Source: Struthio camelus
Taxonomy: Eukaryota > Chordata > Aves > Struthioniformes > Struthionidae
Direction: 5' to 3'
Assembly (NCBI RefSeq): GCF_040807025.1
Contig: NC_090942.1
Span: 132,065,247-132,129,246 of the forward strand
Length of the DNA stretch: 64,000 nt
Below, piece after piece: positions 23,343-34,830 of this stretch (position 1 is its first letter; each line of letters begins with the position of its first letter). The translations under genes and the position numbers were made by a program. The notes below the pieces were generated by a model, which searched no databases, had not been told where the DNA came from, and saw only the letters and a list, made by a program, of their open reading frames with translations.

Positions 23343-25680
23343 ATGGCGTGCATGGAGCGCTGCCGGTGCTGCGCGGACAGCAGGCGGCACAGCAGCATCC
23401 TCTACAACATCCTCAAGAGCGAGGAGCAGGAGGCGTCGGAGAGGCGGCTGCCGCCGGGGCAGGGGCCGGGGCCGGGGCCGAGGCGGGGGCAGCCAGGCCG
23501 CGGCTGCTCGTGTGGCTCGCAGCGGCGGGTGGCCCTGAAGAGCCCGCAGGTGGCGTGCAAGGCGGCCTCGGCCGTGCTGGTGAAGACGCTGCGCTTCGTC
23601 CAGAACGTGCCCTGCTTCCAGGAGCTGCCCCTGGACGAGCAGCTGGTGCTGGTGCGCAGCTGCTGGGCGCCCCTGCTGGTGCTGGGGCTGGCGCAGGACC
23701 GGGTGCACTTCGAGACGGTGGAGAGCGCGGAGCCCAGCATGCTGCAGAGGATCCTCACCAACCGGCGGCACGGCGAGCAGCACCCGCCGCGGGGCCCGCC
23801 GCCGGCGCGGCAGCACCACGGCCCCGGCGGCGGCCCGCACCTGCCCTCGGCCGGCGAGATTCAGGCCATCAAGGGCTTCCTGGCCAAGTGCTGGAGCCTG
23901 GATATCAGCACCAAAGAGTACGCTTACCTCAAGGGGACGGTGCTCTTCAACCCGGGTGAGTGACGGGACGCGGAGCCTTCAGGGAAGAAGGCAGCGGCTG
24001 TCCTCCGGAGGTCCGGCAGAGCTGTCCACGGGCCCCAGGCGGAGGGAGGGGGAAAACACAGCCGTACCCCCAGCTAAACTGGCCAGCCCCCCCGCCCCCC
24101 GGAGCTTTTCGCCAGGGGCAGCGGAGAGGTCGTGGAGGAGAGGGAAGCAAAGGCTCAGCCCCTCCCGACCCCGGCCCTGGGTGGGCAGTCAAGGGGAGCG
24201 GCGGCGCCCGCTGCCTGGCCGTCACCGGCCGGCGCCGTGCCCGTTAACGGTCGCGCCGCGTGGCCGTTAGGGGCCGCGCGGGGCCGAGGCGGCAAGCAGC
24301 GCCTGGAGAGGGCGGCCGGCAGCGGCCGCGCCATCGGGGGTCCCGGCGGCTGGCGCCTTCCACAGACCTTTTCTACTAATAAAACAAATGCGCGGCAACT
24401 GCTTAGGAAAAGTTAGGAGGCAGCTGCTGTTTCCTGTTTGTGTCTGACTGGCGCGCTTGGCGCTCTCACGCTCTCAAAATTATCACCTCTGCCTCGCAAA
24501 GCATGTTGTCGATGTTGTGGCATCCTTCCTCTGGTCATGAATTACCATCTGTCTGAGGGTAACGGATCCAAACAGGGCTCCCCTGGGAGGTTTGCACACA
24601 GTGGACAGAAAGCAAGCCAAATCGCTAGGCTTTTGGGGACAATGGGAATAGATAGGGAAGTGCTGCTTTGATTCTATGTGCTTAATTGCTGGGGTTTTTT
24701 TTTTTTCTTTTTTTTTTTTTTTGGCCAACATCTCCAGGGATAGAAACTTCCACAGATGTGGCTCTACCAAGTGATTATCATGTCAATAACTTACCTGAAA
24801 GGTAGCTGGCAGGTTGGATATGGCACTGCCTGATGACTACATTCCCACTGCCAAATTGTTAGACTGCAAATGAAAGATTATGTACTCTCAGTCCTTCACT
24901 ATCCATAGTTTGGTTCACTAGGAAACTTTCTATCGCACGTTAGAGTTAATACTTTTTGCCACTTGTAATCTGGAGCAACTCAAAAGCGGTTGTCAAATAG
25001 ATCCTTTAAATGTGAATAAGGCATTTTGTAGAAGTCAACAAGTTAACAACTAAGTTCCTTTTGTTGTTCTCTCTGCAATTTACAGATTGCTTTTGTCATT
25101 GCAAAGGTATTTTGGACAGTGTTCTTCAGTGGAAGTTTCTATTTTATCAACTATTTTTTAAACACTTACAGGAATGTTGTAAAACATTGTATTTCAAATT
25201 TGCATAACAGAGAAGAGTATTGAATGTCCAGAACAACAACATGATAAGATTTTGGACTATAAAAACTTGGCATGATCATACTGCATACAAAAAGTCCTCT
25301 AGCCATTTTATTTGTTTCATTGCTTGTGTGATAAACATAATCTGTAAGATGTTAATTATTGTTCTTTAAGAATGTTGTTTTATAGATGAAATTTATGTAA
25401 ACAATATAATTTATCTTTCCTGTTTTTTCTTTCAGATCTACCTGGACTGCAGTGTACACAGTATATCGAAGGACTGCAGAGGGAAGCACAGCAAGCTCTA
25501 AATGAACATGTCAGACTCATTCATAGAGGTGATGAAGCCAGATTTGCCAAGCTGAATGTTGTTCTATCCTTGTTAAGATCTATTAATGCTAATGTGATTG
25601 CTGAACTATTCTTTAGGCCCATCATTGGAGCAGTGAACATGGATGACATGCTTTTGGAAATGCTTTGTGCAAAATTATAA
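23343..25680 (+). CDS. NR0B1: NR0B1 (DAX-1) orphan nuclear receptor, two exons
   Basis: The coding sequence joins 23343-23955 and 25436-25680, giving 285 residues. NR0B1 is a nuclear corepressor without a DNA-binding domain. It binds NR5A1 (SF-1) and other nuclear receptors through LXXLL-like motifs and represses steroidogenic and reproductive genes. Residues 1-65 form a short N-terminus with one LYNIL motif (20-24), clustered cysteines (3, 7, 9, 10, 55, 57) and a GPGPGP run. Mammals carry about three and a half N-terminal repeats here; one copy is the usual non-mammalian form. Residues about 66-285 are ligand-binding-like: [32 protein letters not shown], the [20 protein letters not shown] stretch and the C-terminal AF-2-like [11 protein letters not shown] (275-285). 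A His/Pro/Gly-rich loop lies at 142-167. The start ATG has G at -3 and +4. The frame stays open upstream to about 23259 but has no earlier ATG in it. The gene looks intact. Confidence 0.96.
23956..25435 (+). other. NR0B1 intron
   Basis: The intron is 1480 nt, with donor GTGAGT and acceptor TTTTTTCTTTCAG. It splits codon 205 after its first base (G|AT, Asp), the phase that joins FNP to DLPGLQ. A single intron at this point of the ligand-binding-like domain is the expected NR0B1 structure. The first 460 bp are CpG-rich and the rest is AT-rich. It contains a broken poly-T tract at 24695-24722 and no other feature. Confidence 0.95.
24695..24722. repeat. Poly-T tract in NR0B1 intron
   Basis: Twenty-eight bases of T with one interrupting C at 24707. 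It may be a simple repeat or the reverse of an old poly-A tail. No retrotransposon body is recognised beside it. Confidence 0.85.
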
Positions 25681-26010
25681 AGGCATGTAAAATAATGAAA
25701 ATAAATCCAATGCAAAGGAAGCCCTAGAGCAGAATACTGTAAAGTACTGTAAATAAACTAACTTATTGTTTTTACATAGATAGTATTTTTGTATTCAATA
25801 ATAAAATATTCTTTGAGTTCTGAAATTTAATTTTTATTAAACATAGTTTTCTTGGAATAAGATTGCAGTCATCAAAATAAGCTTTAAAATTGTTAAGAAA
25901 GTTCATTTCCAAAGTGGACTGAGTATTCTTTTACCATGTCTCTGAATAAAGATCGCACTTACAATATTGTAATTTTAAGGTGAGTAATCGCTCCTTTTTC
26001 AAAATAAACA
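25681..26010 (+). promoter_or_regulatory. NR0B1 3' UTR region with multiple AATAAA signals
   Basis: AATAAA occurs at 25700, 25752, 25800, 25945 and 26003. The cluster at 25752 and 25800 is followed by T/G-rich sequence and is the likeliest cleavage region, giving a 3' UTR of roughly 100-150 nt. The later signals could give longer isoforms. Which is used cannot be told from sequence. Confidence 0.5.
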
Positions 26011-26015
26011 TTAGC

Positions 26016-26038
26016 CTACGTTTAAATTTTAAACGTAG
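26016..26038. repeat. 23-bp perfect palindrome downstream of NR0B1
   Basis: Arms CTACGTTTAAA and TTTAAACGTAG are perfectly complementary over 11 bp around a single T. It begins 8 bp after the last AATAAA of the NR0B1 3' region. It contains two CpG sites in otherwise AT-rich DNA. Confidence 0.85.
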
Positions 26039-27479
26039 TGGCATGCAGAAGGAGAAATAAGCCATTTACTTTGCATATTTCCGTAATATTGGAACAGGAT
26101 ACTATAATCACAGTTTGGCTCAGTTCAAATACTGGCTGTCTGCAGAAAGGCTTTCTGCAGTCAGTGAACAACTTTGACTGTGTTGTACTAACAGAACTGG
26201 CGTGTCTATATGGAATATTAAATAAAATATTCACCTTAGGGTTTGTTCTGTATAAGGAAAATGTGTTATGAACATTTTGAGATTGATGGAAACTTGAACT
26301 AGCTTTATTAGTACTTCTAATACTTGTGATAAAACATTCTGTTCAACACATTTTGGTCTTCAGAAAAGCAAAGTAACTCTGTTCCCCAAAACAAAACGAG
26401 CAGACAAAAATAACTCTAAAATTAGTTTCCAAACAGCAAATGTGAAATAGGGTCATGAAAACCTTTCTTTGCTTTTTTCTCTAGGTATTCACTTGGTGAT
26501 ATTTCAAGAGCCAGATTCTTCAGACTGTTTAGCCTCATAGAAATGCAAAATTATTCTGCTGAAATATGATGTAGCACAAGTACATATTTGTCAGTTAGCA
26601 TGGACGTGTCTTATTTAAGCACTGAGCTTACAAATTGATTTTCTTTTTTTTTTTTCCTGTCTTAGACTTGATCTTTTCTCCTAAAGCAGTTGTGCTTTTA
26701 TTGAAAAAAATCCTTCTTTAAAAATAAAAACAGAAAGGGAAAATCAATATTTTTAAAGGGGTTTGTTTCATTGGTTCCCTTCTCTGCATCCAGTTTTCTG
26801 GCCTTTTCCCCTGGTGAATATTTTTTTAAAATGGGGAGAGAAGTGCAAGTGAAGGTGTTCCCAAAGTAAAAGATAGCGATTAACTATGTATTATTTACAT
26901 ATATATTAACCACTAGTAATCAGAGGAGTTTTTTAAAATACGGTTAATATAGTTGAGGCAGTCATTCTCCTTAATCAAAGGTGTGCAGGGGAGTGAGGAA
27001 AGAGTTTGAAGTGTTTTCTTTTGCTGCCACCTTGCGCAAAGGATAATCACAGATCCTATGTTCAGATAAGGAGGGGGACTCTTGTTATGTACCTTCCTGT
27101 ACTTGGATAAAATTAGTGGAAATACCCACAGAGGTAGCCAAACTTGTCCCAGGAGGACAAGTTCACCCGTTAAGTATTACCACTGAGATTTGTTTTGCCA
27201 TAGCAACAAGGATCTCATAATAGACTAAGACACCATCACTGAACAAACAAAACAAAAAATCCACAATCCTCATCCTGAAAAGCACTGGCATAGCTTAAAT
27301 ATACAATCTTTTGGTGCCCACATAACTCTGGGTAGGGCTGTGTCTTCTGAGGAGCTCCTCACAAATTCCAAGACACAATAAGTCTTAAAAAGTAAAGCAC
27401 TCTTCACTACTGATCCACGCTAGACAATGAAAGAGGGAGGTCTTAGTCTTTAATTTCTGCTAAATTTATGTTTTTATGT

Positions 27480-27494
27480 ACACACACACACACA
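27480..27494. repeat. Short (CA)7 microsatellite
   Basis: Seven CA units preceded by A, followed by an ATATGCATATA-type stretch. Confidence 0.9.
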
Positions 27495-27556
27495 TATGCA
27501 TATACAGCAAATATATGTGCATATATGGAGAATATCTTGGCTGAATATATACATTT

Positions 27557-27653
27557 TGTGAGCTTACAATAGCTTATGAACTTACTATCCATCAATCTAA
27601 CATATACAAATATTTTCTTCTTTTGGTATATATAGCCTGTGAGCTTACGATAG
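27557..27653. repeat. Pair of 16-nt direct repeats
   Basis: TGTGAGCTTACAATAG (27557-27572) and TGTGAGCTTACGATAG (27638-27653) differ at one base. Both follow a TATATA-type stretch, which suggests a diverged tandem duplication of about 81 bp. Confidence 0.6.
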
Positions 27654-28300
27654 TTAGCTTCCAAGGATGCTGCCAAAGAAATATCTTTTCCCAAAAACAT
27701 GAAATGGTTACAGGTAGGAGATGATTCTTGGGTAAGGACTAAAAAAATTCAACAGCCTCAACTTAAAAGAGCTTGATATGACACTGAGAATTTCTTAATA
27801 TGCACTTGCTGTTCAGACGTAAGGGTGGAAATAATTCCATTTTCTTCTCTGCTATGAGTGGCAGAAGAGAGTTCTTGGCAGTACTCCTAACAATGAATTT
27901 TAATAGCTGAACCTTGGTCACAGGCAAGGATTTTCTGCTGAACAGTCACCTTCAGACAAACAGGAGTTTGGATCTATTATGCAGCTCAAAACACGAGTTT
28001 TCATGACTGAGGTGGACCAGCTCATATCTCCAGGTTTGATAAGCAGGAATCTCCCTCTCTGAACAAATTCTGTATTCTGCTCAATTTGCTGAAGTTGTCA
28101 CGAAAAATATTACTTCTGTGCACAATGAATCCACCTTGAACACCTTGAACTTGCTGTACTCTGTTGTATTTCTCTTGGACCAGCAATACTGTTAGTGATT
28201 TAACTATTGTCTGTTCAAATGGAAGGACCAGGGAACAGTAAGCAGGAAATCTGAATGGGAAAACCAATTTATCAAGGCTTTCTGCAGAGGTGCGGCAAAA

Positions 28301-30900
28301 AAAGTCTCCTCATAGGTCAGAGGAAGACAAATGGCAGAGCAGGAAATTTAAATAAGACTTATGGGAGGAACCGAGATAAAGCCTTAAAGATACAAACAGA
28401 AATGGGAAAGAAGAGAGTGGGGAAGGGTCTGATTTTAGTGTGGAGACTGTGCCGAGATCTGATTGTAAGCAGATAGGGGAGAGACTGTAATTCACAAGAG
28501 AAGCCAGTGCTTTAGCAAAAGGGTACAAAAAATATTTGCAGAGTGAGGAAGATCCTACCTTCCCCACCAGCCCTCTGGGGCTGGATGGCCTGTTCTCTCC
28601 CCCACTGACTTTTCCTCTGAAGAAGGGGCTGTAACGGCAGCTGTGCAGGAGGAAGACCAAGCTGTTCAGCCTCTTAAGTGTCTGTGAGGATACAGTGCTC
28701 ACAGTGATAAGCAAAATCACTCTTGTCCAAGGATTTACGCCCCCTATTTTGAGAGCACAATTTTCAACTGGGTAGGAAAAGTGTTGGGATAGATCCTTTT
28801 CTGCCTTGGCCCTCTCCTGAGCAGAATGGGTGAAACTGAACTCTGAACCGGGTGGCCTGCATGGCCCTGGCCGTTGCTGTGACGCAGGGGACTGTCTCTC
28901 CTGATGCCCCCAGCAGCAGGGTTAGGTGACCTGCTGGACCTGGCTGACCTCTCAGGCACACAGCAGAGAAGGGAAGCCTGGGCCTTGCAGAAGGAGGCTT
29001 CCATGCAACGTAGCAATGTAGCTTCATCAGAGGGAGTCTGGGTCAAGATCCTCCTGCAGCTTCAGGCAGTTGCAGCAGTGGTGGAGGAGACCTCTGTTTA
29101 TCAGCTATCTGGGATTCTTGCTGAGGTAAAAGCTTGCCTCCAGCCCTGTCTGATGCAGGTCCAAGCTGCACTGCCAACTCTGTGTTCTGCTGGAAGCAAC
29201 GTAACGTTGGCAAATGTGATGCCCCTTTTATCCTTCCTGCTCCCGGGGCCTGTAGCCCACAACTAGTGCCTTGCCTGGAAGCTGCCTGCAGAAACCAAGT
29301 GTGAGGGTAGATAGGCACCCTCAGTGCTGTGTACCCAGGAACCTCCAGGCCCAACACTGACGCGGCGGCTGAGTGCCACGCAGGGGCTCCTCAGAGGGAT
29401 CTGTAAGGGCAGTGTAGGTCTCAGGAATGGGGTTATACCACTGCTGCCTCTCTCAGCATCAGAGTGAAGGCAGGTGATCCTCTGGCTTTTTGTGTTTGTT
29501 GGAAAGGAAAAGGAGGAGGGGGAAGGTGCTATCTCAGCTGCTATTTCAGCAGCTTGTGTTCAGAATAATTGGAAGCCCTGAAACTTGTGCTGCTCTCGTG
29601 ATTGTGGGGCTGGGGCAGTCTCTGCAGCGTTACCATGCATGGCACCATGACCGTGTCCTCACGTTTAACCTGCTGTGAGAGGTGAGAGGATGGGGCTGTG
29701 GGAGAGGCCCTAGGAGGCTGTTTTATCATGACATGCCACCTAGGTGGTTCACATGGATGCTGAGACTAAGGCAGTCTGTATAGGCAGGCAATTTCTGATG
29801 TAGGTAGTTTTCTTACCCCACCGCTCATAGCTCTGGGAGAATTGGTGTGAAAGGCACAGTAGCCCTCCCAGTCAGACCAGCAATATGCCTCATTTCTTCA
29901 CAGTCCTGTGCCCAGGACTCCTCAGCTATATCCCACAACCCACCCTAGTAACACTAGAAAAGCAGTATAGTAACCTAGGCCAGAGCCAGCAGCATCAGTG
30001 GAGGAGGTGTCGTCTCCACGGTGAAGAAAAGGGCCATGAGGTGTTCTTTGCCTGTGCCAGCTGCAGGGCCTAAGAGCAGGGACCCCAGAGCAGGTCCCTC
30101 TTACATCCTTTTGAACGGTCTGTTGGCAGGAAGGAGCACTGTCATATAGTGGAGAGATTTCAAGAAGAAATTAAATAAAAATATATATGGTGTTACCAGG
30201 AGAGAGACAACAAAAGAAGGCAAGGCAGGTAAAGCAGAGAAGGGATGGGGGGAAGGAGCAGCTGACAGGTGCATTGCAAGGAAGTCAGCACAAGGCTGGG
30301 AATCAGCAGCAAATGGGAAAGCACAGCTGGCATTTGGCCTTATACACGGGACATGAACGGCTGGAAGGTGTAAGAGGAGCTCTGAGGGGTTCAAGAATCT
30401 TCTCATGGTTTGTGGAGGTATTAGGCACCTGCTGGAGGACTACACAGTCATGTGGCCTGTGTGTGGATTTTGGATCTTTTATTCCTTTTAAACATCAGAG
30501 AACATTTGAGGCCAAATTTCTAATTGAGTTTTCCCTGAAAGGAATCTCATTTGACCTCACCAAAACAGATTATATACCTGAGAAAACAGGAGGCAAACAC
30601 ACACAGTGGAGAGATTCTCCTGAAAGTTTTTCTGCTGCCTCCCGTCAGATGGCTGATGTTTTTGCTCCTCGAGCAGGAGCATCCTCGGGCTCCCAGAAGG
30701 GCAGCTCTGCCAGATGCACTAAGGATTGTCAAAGCCCACAGGATCAGGTGAGGAAACGTCTCCTCCCACAACACTGCTGGCACTCCAGCTCTGATTTGAC
30801 ATTGCCACAAGACTATGGTTGATACATACAGACTATTTATGAAGTCTCTTGCAAGGTATAAAACTTGTGAGGTAAGGGCCTCTGTGTACATACAAGAACA
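28301..30900. other. GC-richer segment without recognisable gene
   Basis: The base composition is clearly higher in G and C than in the flanks. The segment carries several longer chance-type frames: a Leu/Ala-rich 120-codon plus-strand ORF at 28904-29266, a 211-codon plus-strand ORF at 30187-30822 and a 158-codon minus-strand ORF overlapping the latter. None shows a domain, a repeat or a clear start context. The segment could be an old unclassified repeat, an exon of a non-coding RNA or simply a compositional patch. In mammals the MAGEB genes lie on this side of NR0B1, but nothing here resembles MAGE. Confidence 0.4.
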
Positions 30901-33900
30901 TAATCTAGGCATGTAAATTAGTAGCTTGTATTTATCAAAGACAACTGCACTTCTACCAAAAAACAGTGTGGCAAAGTACTTTGCAGGACTTTCTTTTAAT
31001 TGTGGGAAGAAGCAGCTGTCCATTTACATGTGCATTTTTCCCCATACTCTGAAATGTACCAGTAAGGACGATTTTCCAGTCCAGATATTGACACAGTTCC
31101 TGAGAATTTGTAAGCTTTTTCTCTATTTGTTTCCTACCCTTAGCATTGTGGGCATGAATCTTCTCATGAGCACGTTTGTAGCATACAGGAGGGCTGAAAA
31201 AACATTTTAACTAAAAGCAGCCTCCCAGGCAATTTAATTCTCCAATGCTTCTAGTGGCTGTCTCAGCTGGATAGAACCGGTGCTGTACAAAAAAGGCAAT
31301 TCCCACCTACCTCACCGTGGATGCCCCTTACTTATGCTCAGGTCTGTAATACCAGCAACAGCCAGCTTCTAATCACAAAGTACCGTTCAACAGAGGCTAC
31401 GACTGTGAGATACCCTTTTCTCTGAAGAGATGTGAGAAAGGCTAAATTAGAAACAAACTTGCACTTTTAGTTAACGTGGTTAGGAGGGTTTCTTTTAGAT
31501 AAGAGAAAGCATGACATCCATTTCTCATATTCCGTTTCCAAGTTTAACGTATAACCTTTGTTTACGTAATTTTTCTAATAGTTTAAAATAAACTTTCTTT
31601 GCAGCAGTTTGCTGTTGTAGACTACGAACATTGTTAATGCCTAATGAGCAATAACTTTGCTCCCAAAGATGTTGTCCTGCAACTAAAATGTTCTTATTTG
31701 AAATGGCTTTATAGACTGATTGAAATCTGTTATGCTGTCATTTTCACCTCTCCCTTTAAAAACAGAACTTTTTTCTCTAGTGGACCTTCTGGGCATTGCA
31801 GTAAACAGCAAAAACAAAACAAAAAAAAAAACCAGAAAGCCAGTCAGGAATCTCATTTTCTTCATTGACAAAAATCCTGAACAGTGTCAGTAAATATTAT
31901 ACCAAGATATTTTGAGATTTTGAGAGAGAATTTGAGATCTGCACACACATGTTGTCTTAGCATTCTTAACATTTATTTTAAGTTATAAAGTCTGCTGTTT
32001 TGAATGTGAAATGTACACAAGTACAATTCAATAGCTGAAACTAAAGAGATTTGCAGAGGAACTTTGATAGAAATGTCCTAAAATCAAAAAGCACTGTGAG
32101 GACACTGGGCTGTAATTTGCTAGCTGGCATCATAGGCAAATCTACAAATCCTTTGCATTGTTGATATAAATTAGTAGTCATTTCATGGCTTATGTCAGCA
32201 GTGAAATTGGCCCAGACTCTTTTAGAAATTCACACTTTGTCTAGACTTAGGTAAATAATCATACAAATGTTTATACAGGCACACATGGTATACAGACACC
32301 TTTTCTTCTGTGTATGCTTATGTTATTTGCTTATGTTATACATATGGAAAATGACACTAGTTTCAGGTTCAGAAGAAAAGAATCTGTCCTTTCCTTTTAT
32401 ATTATCACTCGCTATTTTGTCACACAGGGTAGATTTCATCCTGCTTAAACGGAGCGGTCTAAGAGTCAGACATCCAGTCTAACCGGGGCATCTAGGCTCC
32501 GTCTGGAGTGAACGGAGAGGCACAGACACCTCCAGATGGCGTTTTATCCCAGCATACCTACTTTAGGAGGCAGTCACAGATTCGTACTTCATACAGTAAG
32601 GCTAGATAACTAGTACATATTATACACTAAACTGCCAACCACTACACTTAGGCAAAGTGAAATTGAATTTGGAGTCATCCTCACTTCTGGATAAGCAATA
32701 ACCATCTTTTGCTAGCTGAGAGCGTAGTCCCAGCTTCTCACATATACACAGGCCGCGTGCACATGTGCACACGTACATACACACAAGCACACATAACAGG
32801 ATAATACATATCTTCTTCGTTTAGTGGGGCTAGGCTAAGAATAATAACAAAAAAGTTAGTAAGATTAATTTTATGATTTTTGAGGCTTGCAAGAGTAGAA
32901 ATGGAGAGTTTCTTAGAAAGGAAACTTCCATACACATGACAACTTTTGTGCAAGGATCAGTCAGGCCTGCTGTTCCAGGTTTTAAATACACAACTTATAT
33001 GTACTAACTTTTAAATATGAATAAGCTCACTAAACTTCAACCATTTTTAGAAGAAAGAGAGAATCTAGCTAATTTTGTCTCACCTAATGGATCTTAAAGG
33101 CTTCCTTTATTATTTTAGACACCAAAGTGAGCACGTAGGATGGACTACACCTAAGGTAAGTGGCCAAATTGATCGGTACTGGAGCAAGGATGCCTTTCCT
33201 CCTCCCCCTCCCTTTTCACCTTCTCTCTACCAGGTCAGGAAGCCAGAGGAATAGAGAGGACTCAGTGTTCAAGCAGTTGCTTCTTAGCAGGCAGCAGTCA
33301 CCAGTGTAGTACTCGTTCTCCAAGGATTCTGGTGTCCCGAGGATGCAGAATTGGAAGGGTTCTTTAGGGAGGACGACTCTCCCAGGAAGCAGTGTTGTAT
33401 GTCTAATGTCTGCAGCGAGTAAGTGAAAACCCTCTTTCTCACTCAGTTAACTCTCAGGTGAGGGGAAGAGAGAAAAACCTGTTGCAGGTGGGATCTGGGC
33501 ATGCACATCAGCTGTTCCCAAATAATATGAAATCAACGAAGAAGCATTTATGACCTGTACTGTATGAGCTATTGCTACCTAATTTCCAGATGAGCTGAAT
33601 CACTCAAAAATTAAGGGGAATTGTGGGAATGATGGCTCAGAGGGATCTGATAAGGAAGTCCTAAAGCTTATCTCGTTACCACTAGTGAGTTGATTTGCAA
33701 CAGCTTTTTCCTATCGCTTCTGTGACATTTGAGCCATGAAGGGAAACCTCTTTTACTGACATTTGCTAAGGACAAACTATTGCAGCCCAGTTTACATGAA
33801 GGAGCTCTTTAAATTGACGTAACTGGATTGTATGTCTAAACTTTAAAAAACACTTTATTGGAATCATTGGGAACTAGTTACACTATATAGAAAACCTTTT

Positions 33901-34375
33901 CAGAAACACCTCAGACATTAGGACTGCAGCTCAGTCAGTAGAGTGGGGAATGTTTCCCAGCTCCTGTGCCTGGCTGCGCACCCTGACTACATCCCAGCTT
34001 TGCTCTGGGGTGAGGCTGGAGCATGTGCGCCAGCAGTTTCCTTCCTCATTTCTCTCTGTCCTCCTCCCTCTCTCCTGGGCTTAGGTTTTTGCAGGAAGGA
34101 AATCAGATATGTGGGCTGAAAGTGAGTTACTGATTGCAAGAAGTAGGCATTTAAAGTTTTACCTATCTCCCGAAGAATCCAGGACACCTGGACTTAATAT
34201 CATCTCAGTGTTACTTCACTATAAGACCATGGGAGGGTCATTCAACAAAGAAAACCATTTTTCTGTTGGTTATTTTATTACAGAACAGTAAAGGTGACAG
34301 GGAAAAAAATGAAGAGAAGCAGTAAAGCCTAGACAGGTTATAAAGTATAGTAATTGTATATTCTGTTCTTCTAAA
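30901..34375. other. Non-coding AT-rich DNA
   Basis: No gene is recognised. It includes a CA/TG-rich stretch with alternating purine and pyrimidine near 32.74-32.80 kb and short A-runs near 31.82 kb. Confidence 0.6.
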
Positions 34376-34830
34376 TAGTAATATGGCTGGAAGGGATTTC
34401 AGGAGGTCATCTAATCCAACCCCTGTCCTGACAGGATGAATTATATATTATGTCATACCTGACAAGAGCTTGTCTAACCTGTTTTTAAAGGTTTCAGTGA
34501 TGGGGTCTCCAAGATACCTCCATTGAGTCTATTTCTGCATGTCACTACCCTTAGGAAGTTGCCTGGATATCTAAAATGAACTTTGCTTGTTGAAATATAA
34601 ACCCATATTTTCTTAACTTACTCACCAACCACATGGATAAACTTTTAGGCAATAGTGCCTTGTGTATTTGAAGGCTATTGTTCATTAACGTTGTTTTGTG
34701 GAAAGCTGTTTGCCTGGATTCTTTCGACTGCTTATGTTTCCTACACCTCTTACCCTCCTCTGGACTTCTATTTGGTCAACGTGTTTCCTGAAATACAAAT
34801 CACATATTTGCTATTGGAATGGAGAAAATA
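34376..34830 (-). mobile_element. Ancient CR1-type LINE 3' remnant
   Basis: Read on the plus strand, the segment keeps diagnostic CR1 phrases in the right order. They are GGCTGGAAGGGATTTC, GGTCATCTAATCCAACCCC, TTGTCTAACCTGTTTTTAAA, GTGATGGGGTCTCCA and, further on, ACCCTCCTCTGGACTTCT and GTTTCCTGAAAT. The order means the element's sense strand is minus. It is much more diverged than the copy at 48.3 kb, has no open frame left and lacks a clear octamer tail. Its edges are approximate. It most likely belongs to an old CR1 subfamily shared among amniotes. Confidence 0.8.

Larger units (their letters stand above)
22600..24420. promoter_or_regulatory. CpG island over NR0B1 promoter and exon 1
   Basis: GC and CpG content rise abruptly here and fall again inside the NR0B1 intron. 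The surrounding DNA is AT-rich with scarce CpG. The island spans the G-run, the alternating tract, the TATA-like box, the whole of exon 1 and about 460 bp of intron. Large overlapping ORFs appear in several frames on both strands, which is the usual by-product of such composition. The edges are judged by eye. Confidence 0.85.
26039..28300. other. Non-coding DNA downstream of NR0B1
   Basis: No gene is recognised. It contains a (CA)7 tract at 27480-27494 and, just after it, two near-identical 16-nt words about 80 bp apart. The small ORFs are short and overlap on both strands. Confidence 0.6.

Noticed and set aside
23232..23840. 202-codon minus-strand ORF and a 203-codon plus-strand ORF in another frame across NR0B1 exon 1
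   Set aside because: They are shadows of a GC-rich exon. The translations are repetitive Arg/Ala/Pro/Gly, and the true frame matches the NR0B1 family.
30187..30822. 211-codon plus-strand ORF
   Set aside because: It overlaps a 158-codon minus-strand ORF, has no recognisable motif and lies in a GC-richer patch where long chance frames are expected. Kept only as part of the segment note.
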